A stretch of DNA of 64,000 bases from Gammaproteobacteria bacterium. Its GTDB lineage: Bacteria; Pseudomonadota; Gammaproteobacteria; Francisellales; CACEW01. Below the pieces are notes generated by a model. That model made no database searches. It had not been told where the DNA came from and saw only the letters and a program-made list of their open reading frames with translations. The stretch is from the NCBI GenBank assembly GCA_030652335.1, contig JAUSAW010000013.1:1-64000 (forward strand). The letters are read 5' to 3'. The first letter of the stretch is position 1, and each line of letters begins with the position of its first letter. This document shows positions 18,073 to 27,245 of the stretch, in pieces. The position numbers were made by a program, and so were the translations under genes.

Positions 18073-19122
18073 CTCGTTCGAAGAAACTGAATGTACTTCA
18101 TCGATTAACGTCGCCACATGATCGGGATTAATGCCGGGATGGATGCCATGACCCAAGTTAAAAATATGCCCAGGATGCCGGCCAAATTCATGGATAATTC
18201 GCGCTGCCTCACTACGAATCTTGGTAGGCTCAGCATATAAAACAGAAGGATCGAGATTACCTTGCAAGGCCACCTTGTTGCCGACCAATTTCCGGGCCTT
18301 TCCAATGGAAGTCGTCCAATCGATACCTAAAGCGCTGGCGCCAGTATCGGCCATTTCAGTCAAGGAGTGCGCACAGCCCTTACTAAATAAAATAATCGGG
18401 ATAGCCGGGTAGCGGGATTTAAGCGTCGATACCACCTGCTGCATATAATGCAATGAAAATTCGCGATAGCACTCTGGAGTCAATAGGCCGCCCCAGGTAT
18501 CGAATATCATGACTACATCGACTCCGGCGTCAATTTGCGCCGCCAAATAATCGGTGACCGCCTGGCTTAAGCTCGTCAATAAAGCTTTCATAATCTCAGG
18601 CGCCTTATAGAGCATGGCTTTGGCCTGATTAAAGTCCTTGCTGCTGCCACCTTCGATCATATAGGTGGCCAAGGTCCAAGGGCTACCACTAAATCCGATT
18701 AAGGGGACTTTATTATGTAATTCCCGTTTAATGGTTTTCACGGCCTGCATCACATAGCCTAAGTCACGATTAGGATCTAAAATTGGCAAAGCCTTAACAT
18801 CGGCCATAGATCGAATGGTCTTAGCAAAATGCGGACCCTCGCCTTCTAAAAAGCTTAACCCTAAACCCATAGCGTCGGGAATGGTTAATATATCCGAAAA
18901 TAAAATGGCCGCATCTAAATCAAAACGGCGAATCGGCTGCATAGTGGCTTCGCAGGCCAGCTCGGGGTTTTTACAGAGACTTAAAAAGTCGCCGGCTTTT
19001 TTGCGCAATTCACGGTATTCAGGCAAATATCGCCCGGCCTGGCGCATAATCCAAATAGGAGTATGGTCAACGGGTTCTCTGCGTAAGGCTTTTAAAAATC
19101 GATCATTCTGTATTGCTTTCAT
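18058..19122 (-). CDS. hemE: Uroporphyrinogen decarboxylase
   Basis: This 354-residue enzyme decarboxylates uroporphyrinogen III to coproporphyrinogen III. The N-terminal signature [14 protein letters not shown] holds the substrate-binding Arg residues. The second signature ([23 protein letters not shown]) and the end ([18 protein letters not shown]) are intact. The ATG is at 19122 and the preceding monooxygenase gene ends at 19123, with no gap. The last residues (NESSST) are encoded by a dispersed repeat rather than conserved sequence. Confidence 0.96.
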   Translation of the reverse strand: MKAIQNDRFLKALRREPVDHTPIWIMRQAGRYLPEYRELRKKAGDFLSLCKNPELACEATMQPIRRFDLDAAILFSDILTIPDAMGLGLSFLEGEGPHFAKTIRSMADVKALPILDPNRDLGYVMQAVKTIKRELHNKVPLIGFSGSPWTLATYMIEGGSSKDFNQAKAMLYKAPEIMKALLTSLSQAVTDYLAAQIDAGVDVVMIFDTWGGLLTPECYREFSLHYMQQVVSTLKSRYPAIPIILFSKGCAHSLTEMADTGASALGIDWTTSIGKARKLVGNKVALQGNLDPSVLYAEPTKIRSEAARIIHEFGRHPGHIFNLGHGIHPGINPDHVATLIDEVHSVSSNESSST

Positions 19123-20199
19123 TTAGGCTAAACCTGCTATTTTTTTAATAAGTCGTCTTTGAATCCATTTGTGTGAAACGATATGTTTAAGCACTATATT
19201 CCGTAAAAAACAGGCCCATGGATTTTGTAGAGTCGCTGTTTTAAATAAACCATTGGTAAACTCTATTACCTTTTTACCCACCGGATGGCGCATCGAGTTA
19301 TAACGATCAACCTGTCCTTTATCGATTAAATCGGCCAATACACAGGCATCTTCTATGCCTAAATTCATGCCACGGCCGCCGGCTGGGGAATGAATGTGGG
19401 CCGCATCGCCCATTAAACATACTCGCCCAACTCGATAGTCGGATACTTGCCTACAACTTACTTTAAAATCGGACTGCCAAAATATCTCACCAATCTTCGC
19501 CTCTTTTGGAAGGTATTGCAAGGCATTAGGCACGTTAGTTATAACGCGGAAACGTCCCTTTGCAATCTTTATAATAAGCAGCACTACGCCCTCTTTTAAC
19601 ATATAAATATTGCTATCGCTGAAGCCTGCCGGCCAGTCGATCATAAGATCGGCAAGGTTCCAATGGTCGTCGAAGGCAACCCCAGAGAAACCAACGTTTA
19701 AAGTGTGGCGTACCGCGCTATGCGCCCCATCGGCAGCGATTAAGTATTCCGCGGCAATCGATTCTATGCCAAGCGGAGTATTAATCTCAGCCACTATGGA
19801 ATGAGTATTTTGTTGCAGGCCGATAAATTCCTTGCCGCGTTCAATCTGCACACCAAACCCTGCCAAAATTTCCGTTAAAATGCGTTCGGTAATGCATTGC
19901 GATAAGGCTAACATAAAGGGATAGCGGTCTTTCAAAAGATCGAGCTGGACCTTAACTAAAAGCTTGCCATTCGAATCGTGCATGCATAAAGAGGGAAGTT
20001 TAATACCCTCAGCTAGGAGCTTAACGGTGGCTCCAGAAGCTTCGAGCAAATGAAGTGTTCTGGGATTAATAACGATGGCCTTACTGTAAGGCGAGGCTTC
20101 AAGCGCTTTGTCAATAATTCTGACTTTATGGCCTAATCGGCTTAGTTCGATGGCATGGCTTAAACCAGCCGGCCCCGCGCCTATAATCAGTATTACCAT
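19123..20199 (-). CDS. FAD-dependent monooxygenase (PheA/TfdB/UbiH-like)
   Basis: This 358-residue flavoprotein starts directly with the dinucleotide-binding loop (VILIIGAGPAGLSHAIELSRLG). It has a DG motif (LIAADGAHSAVRH) and the GD motif that contacts FAD (VCLMGDAAHIHSPAGGRGMNLGIEDA). These define the aromatic hydroxylase superfamily. It lies between aroB and hemE with gaps of 8 and 0 bp, so it is cotranscribed with them. The substrate is unknown; a role in ubiquinone hydroxylation or aromatic modification is possible but not shown. Confidence 0.82.
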   Translation of the reverse strand: MVILIIGAGPAGLSHAIELSRLGHKVRIIDKALEASPYSKAIVINPRTLHLLEASGATVKLLAEGIKLPSLCMHDSNGKLLVKVQLDLLKDRYPFMLALSQCITERILTEILAGFGVQIERGKEFIGLQQNTHSIVAEINTPLGIESIAAEYLIAADGAHSAVRHTLNVGFSGVAFDDHWNLADLMIDWPAGFSDSNIYMLKEGVVLLIIKIAKGRFRVITNVPNALQYLPKEAKIGEIFWQSDFKVSCRQVSDYRVGRVCLMGDAAHIHSPAGGRGMNLGIEDACVLADLIDKGQVDRYNSMRHPVGKKVIEFTNGLFKTATLQNPWACFLRNIVLKHIVSHKWIQRRLIKKIAGLA

Positions 20200-20207
20200 T
20201 TATTTTC

Positions 20208-21281
20208 CTAATAACTTGTTTTAATTAAATCACTCACAAAGCTTAAGGGGACATCGCCTTTAATAAGGGCACGGCCTAAATCTTCTAAAACGATGAAACG
20301 TAAACTATCGCCAGCTTTCTTTTTATCGCGCTCCATGGCATCTAGCATGGGCTCGATTTTACACTGTTGTGGAATGTAGATAGGCAACTGCATAGCATTA
20401 AGCCAGCTTTCCAACCGTTCCACTAGATGATAATGCACCAGTCCTAATTGTTCGGATAACTTTGTAGCTAATACCATACCAATCGCTACCGCTTCGCCAT
20501 GCAAAATCTCTCCATGCCCTAAAGTGGTTTCGATGGCATGGGCAAAGGTATGACCAAAATTTAAAATCATTCGAATATGGGATTCACGCTCATCTTGAGC
20601 GACGATATCGGCTTTAATCTGACAACAACGTTCGATCATTTGGCTTAAAATTGCCGTATCTCGACTTTTAATAGCGTCTGCATGTTGCTCTAACCAGGCA
20701 AAAAAGTTGGCATCGTAGATAAGGCCGTATTTAATCACTTCGGCTAGGCCGGCAGCAAATTCACGTTTAGGCAGAGTGGCTAAGGTATCGACATCGATAA
20801 TAACGGCTTTAGGCTGATAAAATGCGCCTATCATATTTTTGCCAAGCGGGTGATTAACAGCCGTTTTCCCACCTACCGATGAATCGACTTGAGCTAATAA
20901 AGTCGTAGGAACTTGAATATAGTCGACGCCGCGTTGATAGCAGGAGGCGGCAAAGCCCGTTATATCTCCTACCACTCCGCCACCCAGGGCGATTAGGGTG
21001 CATTGCCGGCTAAATTTAGCTTTTAACAATGCATCGATAATAATATTCATACTATCTAGCGTTTTAAAGGCTTCGCCATCGGGGATAATCACCGATTCAC
21101 AGCGTTTGCCCAGCAAGGCTTTTTCAAGCTTAGCTAAATAATGCTGGGCTACCGTTGGGTTGGATACGATCATCACTTCAGAGTAAACAATATGTGGCAG
21201 TATCGATTCAAAGCTTGCACTACCTGACCCAATATAAATGGGATAGGAACTTGCCCCGATTGCTACGACAAGCTTATGCAT
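20208..21281 (-). CDS. aroB: 3-dehydroquinate synthase
   Basis: This 357-residue NAD- and metal-dependent enzyme of the shikimate pathway converts DAHP to 3-dehydroquinate. Diagnostic segments are ALGGGVVGDITGFAAS, VPTTLLAQVDSSVGGKTAVN, GKNMIGAFYQP and the metal-binding NFGHTFAHAIE and HGEAVAIGM. It starts 1 bp after aroK, the usual gammaproteobacterial aroK-aroB pair downstream of pilQ. Confidence 0.96.
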   Translation of the reverse strand: MHKLVVAIGASSYPIYIGSGSASFESILPHIVYSEVMIVSNPTVAQHYLAKLEKALLGKRCESVIIPDGEAFKTLDSMNIIIDALLKAKFSRQCTLIALGGGVVGDITGFAASCYQRGVDYIQVPTTLLAQVDSSVGGKTAVNHPLGKNMIGAFYQPKAVIIDVDTLATLPKREFAAGLAEVIKYGLIYDANFFAWLEQHADAIKSRDTAILSQMIERCCQIKADIVAQDERESHIRMILNFGHTFAHAIETTLGHGEILHGEAVAIGMVLATKLSEQLGLVHYHLVERLESWLNAMQLPIYIPQQCKIEPMLDAMERDKKKAGDSLRFIVLEDLGRALIKGDVPLSFVSDLIKTSY

Positions 21282-21282
21282 T

Positions 21283-21801
21283 TTATTCTTCTGTCATAAT
21301 TTTAACAATTTCGGCCGCAACGGTTCGTACGCCACGTTGATCGGTTTCTACTACATAATCCGCCACTTCTTCATATAAGGCTTGACGTTCAGTATTCAGT
21401 CTTTCCAAGGTTTCGCGTGGATCGCTGGTTTGTAATAGAGGACGAGTCTTATCTCTTGAAGTGCGATCGAGCAATTGGTCGACTGTAGCTTTTAAGTATA
21501 CTACCGAGCCTCGGGCAGATAGTCGTGAACGGTTAGCTGCGGAATTAACGATACCTCCGCCAGTTGCCAACACTATACCTTGTAATTCGGTTAATTCTTG
21601 TACGACTTTTTCTTCTCGCTTACGAAAACCTTCTTCGCCTTCTAAATCAAAAATCCAATTAATGTCGGCACCACATTTTCGTTCAATTTCGGTGTCGGTG
21701 TCATAAAAATTCATTTTAAGCATGTCAGCAAGCTGCCGACCAATGGTGCTTTTACCTGCGCCCATAGGGCCAATTAAAAATATATTCCGCGATCTTTTCA
21801 T
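21283..21801 (-). CDS. aroK: Shikimate kinase
   Basis: This 172-residue P-loop kinase phosphorylates shikimate at O3. Walker A is [15 protein letters not shown]. The shikimate-binding [18 protein letters not shown], the FRKREEKVV helix and the GGG loop ([12 protein letters not shown]) are all present. The lid contains RDKTRPLL. It follows pilQ after 88 bp and is translated with aroB. Confidence 0.96.
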   Translation of the reverse strand: MKRSRNIFLIGPMGAGKSTIGRQLADMLKMNFYDTDTEIERKCGADINWIFDLEGEEGFRKREEKVVQELTELQGIVLATGGGIVNSAANRSRLSARGSVVYLKATVDQLLDRTSRDKTRPLLQTSDPRETLERLNTERQALYEEVADYVVETDQRGVRTVAAEIVKIMTEE

Positions 21802-21889
21802 TGTTGTGGGTATTCCTTTATCGGCGCGTTAAAAACTAACATGGATGAAACCGCTTAATTGTAGCGAAAATAATGAATTTATTCCAGTT

Positions 21890-23437
21890 TTAGCGCGTAA
21901 TTTTTGGAGTGATGAAAACCACCAGCTCAGTTTTGCGGCTTACATCCGTGCTATGCCTAAATAACCACCCCACCCCTGGCATCGCATCGAGATAAGGAAT
22001 ACCACGTCTATCGTGTCTAGTTTCTGCAATATGAATGCCGCCCAGCACCACGGTTTTGCCATTAGCCACTAAGACCTTAGTGCGCAGCTTAGACGTGGCT
22101 ATGATCGGAGTTTGACCGGCTGTGGTTTCATTATTGACGATAGCATCATCGTTAACCTGTAAATCCAGCAACACTTGATTATCGCTGCTGATATGCGGGG
22201 TAACTTCAAGACCTAATACCGCCTTTTTAAATTCAATTTGAGTGGCGCCACTAGAGGTTGAGGTTTGAAAAGGAATTTCGTTGCCCTGCTCGATGCTAGC
22301 CTGCTGATTATCCGAAACCAATAGCTTAGGCGAGGAGATAATCTCCCCTTGACCCTGGGCCTCCAGAGCTTGTAATTCTAAATCGATAGAACTGCCATCT
22401 GGCCAATGACCAATATGTATCCCAATACTTCCTGCCGGATTATCCACCGGAAGATCGATCTTGGCCCCGTTTATGCCTGGCAAGCGCTGTAATAAAGCGT
22501 CAGAACCATTCCCCATTATCACGCCTAGCTGCTGCATGGCCGATCGATCGATTACCGCAATCCTAGCTTCGATTAGCACCTGGCGCATCGGAATATCCAC
22601 TCGCCTTATAAGTTGCGTAATTTGCGCTAGCTGCATGGTTGTGGCTTTAATAATGAGCATATTGCTTCGCGCATCCAAGCTTACGCTTATTCCAGGAAAA
22701 TTTTGTTTTAATGTATAAGCCAGCGACTTAGTATCACTATAATGCAGATGAAAATACTGAGTCTGTAGCGGCTGACCTACCTGCTCTTGCGCGGCGATTT
22801 CCGTTTGTAATTTTTCTTGGGCCAGGATGCTGGCTTGCGGCGCAACATACCAGGCGCCATTAACCTGTCTGGCGGCTAAGTTTTGGGTCTGTAAAATAAT
22901 CGTGAAAGCCTGTTTCCAGCTTACTTTTTCCAGATGGATACTCATCTTGCCAGATACTTCGTCACTGCTAATAATATTGATATGGGCAGATTCAGCCAGC
23001 ACTTGCAGCAAGGCCCTGACTGGAATACTTTGAAAATTTATAGTAAGTACGGCCACCGGATTAGTGCCGGGGAATATTTTGACTAGCACCCTATTATTTA
23101 ATTGGCTATGGCTAAACTGGCAGCCTGGCTTAAGGTTAATGATAAATTCTGCCTTAGACTTACCTTCGATACTGAGCACACAACTATGTAAATACCTGAG
23201 ATCCATAGTATGTTGCCACTTCTCGGCCAATTCGCCCCCCGAGATATCAATCTGTATTCCTAAGCCCTTTGGCTTAATGGTATAAGGCATATTAGCCCTT
23301 GGTAAATCGATAGTAAATTCAGCCTTTGAACCTTGAGCATGGAAGCTAATGGTTTGAATTGATGCAGGCAGGCCATAACTAAAGGTAATCATTACGCTTA
23401 GCAAGCTCATACAGATAATAATAGCTAGTCTTTTCAT
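21890..23437 (-). CDS. pilQ: Type IV pilus secretin PilQ
   Basis: I place the start at the ATG at 23437, which overlaps the pilOP stop (ATGA) and begins a signal peptide (KRLAIIICMSLLSVMITFSYG). The 515-residue product has an AMIN-like domain, an STN domain (LTINFQSIPVRALLQVLAESA) and N-domains (TKSLAYTLKQNFPGISVSLDARSN). It ends with the secretin barrel (VLIEARIAVIDRSAMQQLG ... TELVVFITPKI). It forms the outer-membrane pore for type IV pili or competence pseudopili. It is shorter than typical PilQ (about 700), having fewer AMIN repeats. Confidence 0.9.
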   Translation of the reverse strand: MKRLAIIICMSLLSVMITFSYGLPASIQTISFHAQGSKAEFTIDLPRANMPYTIKPKGLGIQIDISGGELAEKWQHTMDLRYLHSCVLSIEGKSKAEFIINLKPGCQFSHSQLNNRVLVKIFPGTNPVAVLTINFQSIPVRALLQVLAESAHINIISSDEVSGKMSIHLEKVSWKQAFTIILQTQNLAARQVNGAWYVAPQASILAQEKLQTEIAAQEQVGQPLQTQYFHLHYSDTKSLAYTLKQNFPGISVSLDARSNMLIIKATTMQLAQITQLIRRVDIPMRQVLIEARIAVIDRSAMQQLGVIMGNGSDALLQRLPGINGAKIDLPVDNPAGSIGIHIGHWPDGSSIDLELQALEAQGQGEIISSPKLLVSDNQQASIEQGNEIPFQTSTSSGATQIEFKKAVLGLEVTPHISSDNQVLLDLQVNDDAIVNNETTAGQTPIIATSKLRTKVLVANGKTVVLGGIHIAETRHDRRGIPYLDAMPGVGWLFRHSTDVSRKTELVVFITPKITR

Positions 23438-24243
23438 TTTTTCGATAACTCCATACACTCCACCCTGCCATCTTTGCGCTTAAGGCTTACACCATCAGCT
23501 TGAATTCCCTCGACCCTAGACTGATCCTTAGCAATTCGCATGCCTGGTTTTATGGAATATACCTGCCCATAAGGATCCATAATGATGGCAGTAAGAATTT
23601 GACCCTGGGCAATGATTCCGACTAGTTGCAACTCTTTAAGCTGATAATCACGTAATGACTTTGGCTTCATAACCCTAACTAGACTTTTATAAAAAGGATC
23701 GACAATAATTGAGTAATCGGCAAAATTAGCCTTATGCAACTGCCAGCCTACCGGGGCAGAAAAAGCCTGTAAATGAAGCTGCATCGTAACCGAACCACGC
23801 TCTCCTCGCTCTATAACTAGGCTCCGTATGATCATTGAATGTAAAGGCGCCTCTAAGCAAGCCAGGATTGTGGCGTAACTCCCTTGCAAACTTATGCTTA
23901 CCACTTGCTTTGGCAATCTCTTTAGTGCAGTCAATTCAACATTTTTAGTAGCGCATACCTTAATAAGTTGAGTGAAAGAACCCGATGAATCCGCCGTGGT
24001 GAGCGGCTGTAAGACCTTGGGGCTATTTTCCTGCCTAAGCATAAGTGCTGCATGGGCTTGGCCGACCTTAACTTGCAATAAGCCTATTTCCTGCTTAATC
24101 GCGCTATTCTCAATGCTTAGGGGCCTTAACAGTAGTAAATAAGCCGTTAGTATCATTAGGCCTAGCCCTGCGAGACATAACATTAGCTTTAACTTTAAGG
24201 AGTAGCGTAGCAAGCGATCTTCAATTAGCTCCAGTAGCCTCAT
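23434..24243 (-). CDS. pilO-pilP: PilO-PilP fusion protein
   Basis: This 269-residue protein combines two usually separate pilus genes. Residues about 1-165 look like PilO: a cytoplasmic start, one membrane helix (LMLCLAGLGLMILTAYLLLL), a coiled coil, then a ferredoxin-like part. Residues about 180-265 look like the PilP domain (SLRDYQLKELQLVGIIAQGQ, PYGQVYSIKPGMRI) that docks on PilQ. PilP normally has its own lipoprotein signal; none is seen here and no stop separates the parts. It overlaps pilN by 23 bp and pilQ by 4 bp. Confidence 0.75.
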   Translation of the reverse strand: MRLLELIEDRLLRYSLKLKLMLCLAGLGLMILTAYLLLLRPLSIENSAIKQEIGLLQVKVGQAHAALMLRQENSPKVLQPLTTADSSGSFTQLIKVCATKNVELTALKRLPKQVVSISLQGSYATILACLEAPLHSMIIRSLVIERGERGSVTMQLHLQAFSAPVGWQLHKANFADYSIIVDPFYKSLVRVMKPKSLRDYQLKELQLVGIIAQGQILTAIIMDPYGQVYSIKPGMRIAKDQSRVEGIQADGVSLKRKDGRVECMELSKK

Positions 24244-24763
24244 TTAGCCTAGCCTCGATAGTAAAATTTTGTAATGTCGAATCTGTAGGGCTTTGAATAT
24301 TTTGAATCTGCACCGCACTTAAAACGGGAATCGCTTTTAAGATTTCTGTAAATAAGGTTATTTTTTCAGGGCCTAGGGCTTGCCCGCTGAAGTGGATTTT
24401 TCCATCGCTAAATTGCCAACGGCTAATGTTCATTCCTGAGGGCATAACCGAGCCTAAATAAATTAGGCTGGAGAATAGCGCCTGTTGATGCTGCCGATTA
24501 GCATAAAACCTAGCCTCGTGCTCTTTAGTTATTTGCAAGGCCTGCTCTTGCTTTGCCAGCTTATGATCATTAAGGCTAATAGCGGCAATTCTGCTTAGGA
24601 GTTGCTGCTGCCTAGTCAGACTGTCATTCAGCTCAAGGCTTATAGAGTGATAGCAATAGGCAATACCCGCTATGCTCACGGTCAAGGGAACCAGAATTAT
24701 TACCGCTATCTCCCGATATACCTGGCGGCGACGCCAGACTCTCCATGGCAATAAATTAAACAT
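24221..24763 (-). CDS. pilN: Type IV pilus assembly protein PilN
   Basis: The start at 24763 is preferred: GGAGG lies 6 bases upstream and the protein then begins MFNLLPWRVWRRRQ, the classic PilN cytoplasmic motif that binds PilM. One membrane helix follows (IAVIILVPLTVSIAGIAYCY), then a coiled coil and a periplasmic ferredoxin-like domain. Length is about 180 residues, near normal. It sits in the inner-membrane alignment complex with PilM and PilO/P. Its start overlaps the pilM end by 8 bp. Confidence 0.88.
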   Translation of the reverse strand: MFNLLPWRVWRRRQVYREIAVIILVPLTVSIAGIAYCYHSISLELNDSLTRQQQLLSRIAAISLNDHKLAKQEQALQITKEHEARFYANRQHQQALFSSLIYLGSVMPSGMNISRWQFSDGKIHFSGQALGPEKITLFTEILKAIPVLSAVQIQNIQSPTDSTLQNFTIEARLNEATGAN

Positions 24764-25370
24764 CTTCCGCCTCCCACTCTCGCAATGCGGCTCCACAGCA
24801 AATACTAAATTCAGAGTCCATTTCTTCTGGAAGAGTAGACATGGTTTTTGTCATGAAACGATGGTTAGAATGCTCTGCCAATTCCAGGGCCTTAACATTA
24901 AGTCTATAACTCTTTAAGGCCAGCAGATAAGGCTGAACTTGAGATTTTTCAACCCAGACAATCATGACCTCTGTATGCTCAGCATCACTTATTTTCGACT
25001 GCACTATATAATATTCGAGAAAGATCTCATCCAATGGTCTCTCAATAGATTCAATGGCTCGGGCAAAAATATAATCATCAATAACATAAGGCCGCAGTCG
25101 CAAAATATCGCCTTCAATATTTAAAGTGCATCGATTCACTAATGGCCCTGAAAGACTCATATAAGTTGGCAACCGCGCCAGTTGCAATTGAGGCGCACCC
25201 TTACTTAAGTCAGCAATCAGAGCGCGAATGCTTTTAACAGGCGGCCCCATCAGGCAGTGGATAGATTTCGCCATTATTCTACAGCGCTTTTCAGATCGTT
25301 GGATCCATACTGCCTTAAGCTTGTTATTGCTAAGTTCGATACCTAAACTATCATTGCCTTGACCCTTCAT
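24756..25370 (-). CDS. pilM: Short PilM-like protein
   Basis: Its position before pilN and its ends suggest PilM: LGIELSNNKLKAVWI at the start, and SICCGAALREW at the C-terminus like the last actin-fold helix. At 204 residues it is much shorter than typical PilM (about 350), and the ATP-binding central subdomains cannot be recognised. It is probably a reduced PilM that keeps contact with PilN but may not bind nucleotide. Alternatively it is a divergent unrelated protein. The frame is intact and not obviously a pseudogene. Confidence 0.65.
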   Translation of the reverse strand: MKGQGNDSLGIELSNNKLKAVWIQRSEKRCRIMAKSIHCLMGPPVKSIRALIADLSKGAPQLQLARLPTYMSLSGPLVNRCTLNIEGDILRLRPYVIDDYIFARAIESIERPLDEIFLEYYIVQSKISDAEHTEVMIVWVEKSQVQPYLLALKSYRLNVKALELAEHSNHRFMTKTMSTLPEEMDSEFSICCGAALREWEAEDV

Positions 25371-25464
25371 TTTTATGCCTTATTATATCGCCATAATTTA
25401 TTGTATGAATATTGATCAATATATGCAAGCCATGATATTCGCCACATCCAGGACAGTGAACTTC

Positions 25465-25493
25465 TTGACATAAGCTTGTTTTTGCATTAACGT
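25465..25493 (+). promoter_or_regulatory. Sigma70-type promoter candidate for the envelope/stress cluster
   Basis: A consensus -35 box TTGACA (25465-25470) is followed after 17 bases by TAACGT (25488-25493), a weak -10. It lies in the 200-bp divergent gap between pilM and the PRC-barrel gene. The good -35 and correct spacing support it, but the -10 is poor. Confidence 0.4.
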
Positions 25494-25571
25494 TGTATTT
25501 ATGTACTGTAATAAAGAACGTACTGAAGAAGATTTCTAACCTACATTATTTAGTCGAATGAGGAGAAATAA

Positions 25572-25943
25572 ATGTCAGTAAAAAACTTTATGACAGCCAG
25601 CCAAATTATCGGACAGAATGTGATTAATTCACATGGTGAAGATATAGGCAAAATTAAAGATCTCGTCGTTAATATTCGCTCCGATGAAATCGCATATGCC
25701 GTGCTGTCTTTCGGTGGTTTTTTAGGAATGGGTGATAAGCTGTTTGCGATCCCGTTCCAATTGATGAAGATTAATCCGAAAAAAGACTTTGTTGTGCTGG
25801 ATATGAAAAAGTCTGTTTTGGAAAAAGCACCAGGCTTCGACAAACAGAATTGGCCTGATTTTAACAATAGTAAGTGGATAGATACCATTGAAACTTATTA
25901 CGTCGCTTCATTCGAAGCATTTAGAGAAGAAGAGTTAATTTAG
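25572..25943 (+). CDS. PRC-barrel domain protein
   Basis: This 123-residue soluble protein has one PRC barrel: MTASQIIGQNVINSHGEDIGKIKDLVV, then a beta-rich core (IAYAVLSFGGFLGMGDKLFAIPF). Such proteins are found in RimM, photosynthetic reaction centres and many stress-induced bacterial proteins. GAGGAG lies 6 bases upstream of the ATG. It heads a plus-strand cluster of YqjD/YqjE-like and lipoprotein genes, which suggests a role in osmotic or stationary-phase envelope stress. The precise function is unknown. Confidence 0.85.
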   Translation: MSVKNFMTASQIIGQNVINSHGEDIGKIKDLVVNIRSDEIAYAVLSFGGFLGMGDKLFAIPFQLMKINPKKDFVVLDMKKSVLEKAPGFDKQNWPDFNNSKWIDTIETYYVASFEAFREEELI

Positions 25944-25980
25944 ATCTAATTAACTTAATCATTAACCAAGGAGAGTCACT

Positions 25981-26262
25981 ATGCCAAATGATAACGTTCA
26001 ACAAGCTAAAAGCCACTTGGAAGCTGCAGGCCGCAACGCAAAAGATGAAGTAAAAGACCGCGCTGAGGACCTTAAAGATAGTTATAAAGATGCAAAAAAT
26101 GAAATCAAATCTAAGCTAAGCGATGGCCTAGGTGATGCGGCTTCAAAGCTTCAAGATAAGTGTGAGAAAGTAACGGGTTATGTCAAAAAGAATCCGCTTA
26201 CCGCATTAGGAATTGCTGCTGCAATCGGCGTTGGCATTGCGACACTACTCAAAAGAAAATAA
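25981..26262 (+). CDS. yqjD: ElaB/YqjD/DUF883 family membrane-anchored protein
   Basis: This 93-residue protein has a highly charged amphipathic helical part (DEVKDRAEDLKDSYKDAKNE) and a C-terminal membrane anchor (NPLTALGIAAAIGVGIATLL) ending in KRK. This is the YqjD/ElaB layout; family members in E. coli bind ribosomes at the inner membrane in stationary phase. AAGGAGAG precedes the ATG. A strong hairpin follows before the next gene. Confidence 0.85.
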   Translation: MPNDNVQQAKSHLEAAGRNAKDEVKDRAEDLKDSYKDAKNEIKSKLSDGLGDAASKLQDKCEKVTGYVKKNPLTALGIAAAIGVGIATLLKRK

Positions 26263-26273
26263 AACTTACCTTC

Positions 26274-26320
26274 GGGGCCTCACTCCTCTCTTTAGTCGCA
26301 AGACTATTGCCTGAGGCCCC
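26274..26320 (+). promoter_or_regulatory. Two-tier hairpin between yqjD and yqjE genes
   Basis: GGGGCCTCA (26274-26282) pairs perfectly with TGAGGCCCC (26312-26320). Inside it TAGTC-GCAA-GACTA forms a second perfect stem with a GNRA tetraloop. No T run follows, so it is not a classic terminator. It ends 6 bases before the next ribosome site. It may be an RNA processing or stability element that sets the yqjD:yqjE ratio. Confidence 0.55.
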
Positions 26321-26336
26321 AATTTCTGGAGCTCCC

Positions 26337-26741
26337 ATGCATTCACAAATTGAAAACCATGAAACAGCTTCATCCGAATCGTTTATACATACTAGCAATA
26401 CTTTATTGCAATCTACCCTATCCTTATTCTCTGGATTATTTGCGCTTGCTAACTTAGAAGCCAAACTCAGTATTCGTCATATTCTTATTGCCTTCGGCCT
26501 TGTTATCTTTTCAGCCTTATTAATAATGAGTGGCTGGTTAGTATTTTTAGCAGGACTTATTGTCTTGCTGCATGGTCTTGGCCTAAGCCTTGCCTACAGT
26601 ATTCTTTCCGTAATTGGCATTAATATACTATTATTAATTCTCTGCTTGATAGCGATTAAAGCCTACTCGCAAGACATTGGGCTTTCGCGGACCCTCAAAC
26701 AATTACAGTCACTGCAGCGAGGTCAAGATGAGCCAGCTTAA
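26337..26741 (+). CDS. yqjE: YqjE-like (DUF1469/holin superfamily III) membrane protein
   Basis: The ATG at 26337 follows GGAG by 5 bases. The 134-residue product has a hydrophilic start and two long hydrophobic segments (ILIAFGLVIFSALLIMSGWL; then SILSVIGINILLLILCLIAI), the pattern of YqjE. It is followed by an overlapping YqjK-like gene, the same order as yqjD-yqjE-yqjK in enterobacteria. It is an inner-membrane protein of uncertain role, linked to stress survival. Confidence 0.75.
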   Translation: MHSQIENHETASSESFIHTSNTLLQSTLSLFSGLFALANLEAKLSIRHILIAFGLVIFSALLIMSGWLVFLAGLIVLLHGLGLSLAYSILSVIGINILLLILCLIAIKAYSQDIGLSRTLKQLQSLQRGQDEPA

Positions 26742-27018
26742 AAAACTAATACAAGCTCAAGAGAATGAAATAGCCTTTCATAGAGCTGAAATTTTTAAAT
26801 CGGTGCAGACACTTAAGCAGCATTCGGTGGATACCATAAGCTCTAGCAATGCTTTAATTTGGAGCGCCATCACTGGCTTTTTCTTTGCGGAATTTTTCCA
26901 CCCCAGCGCTCGTAATATCCTTATCGGTTTTTGGCCCTTATTAAGGAAATTCGGCCAGCCCTTATATGAAAAAGTATTAACGTTTATTAACCCTAAAGGA
27001 GATGAAGATGAGAAATAA
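26728..27018 (+). CDS. YqjK-like small protein
   Basis: The start at 26728 has GAGGT upstream and overlaps the yqjE-like gene by 14 bp. The 96-residue protein has a basic/amphipathic helix (LKKLIQAQENEIAFHRAEIF) and one hydrophobic segment (NALIWSAITGFFFAEFF). Position and composition match YqjK, but similarity is only general. The next gene begins within its last codons. Confidence 0.6.
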   Translation: MSQLKKLIQAQENEIAFHRAEIFKSVQTLKQHSVDTISSSNALIWSAITGFFFAEFFHPSARNILIGFWPLLRKFGQPLYEKVLTFINPKGDEDEK

Positions 27019-27223
27019 ATTATTATCAGTATTAGCAGTAGTCGCACTTGGACTTGGCTTAGCAGCTTGCCATCAAGGCCCAGCTCAAAATGCAGGCGAA
27101 GCCGTTGACCATGCCGCCACTCAAGCCAGCAATGCCGTAGGAAATGCCACCGGAGCCAATGGCCCAGTAGAAAAAGCCGGCCAAAAAGTGGATAACGCGG
27201 TCTACAACGCTAAACACTCTTAA
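27008..27223 (+). CDS. Small Ala/Asn-rich lipoprotein
   Basis: The ATG at 27008 lies 6 bases after GGAG. The 71-residue product has a lipoprotein signal (LLSVLAVVALGLGLAAC) with the lipidated Cys near residue 22. The mature part of about 50 residues is low-complexity (GEAVDHAATQASNAVGNAT) and probably helical or disordered. It resembles entericidin-like or stress lipoproteins. It is cotranscribed with the YqjDEK-type genes. Confidence 0.7.
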   Translation: MRNKLLSVLAVVALGLGLAACHQGPAQNAGEAVDHAATQASNAVGNATGANGPVEKAGQKVDNAVYNAKHS

Positions 27224-27245
27224 CCATTACTGAGGAAAGTCCCTC

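Noticed and set aside
24756..25370. pilM as a pseudogene
   Set aside because: The frame is continuous, has both ends of the family and good coupling to pilN; reduction is more likely than decay.
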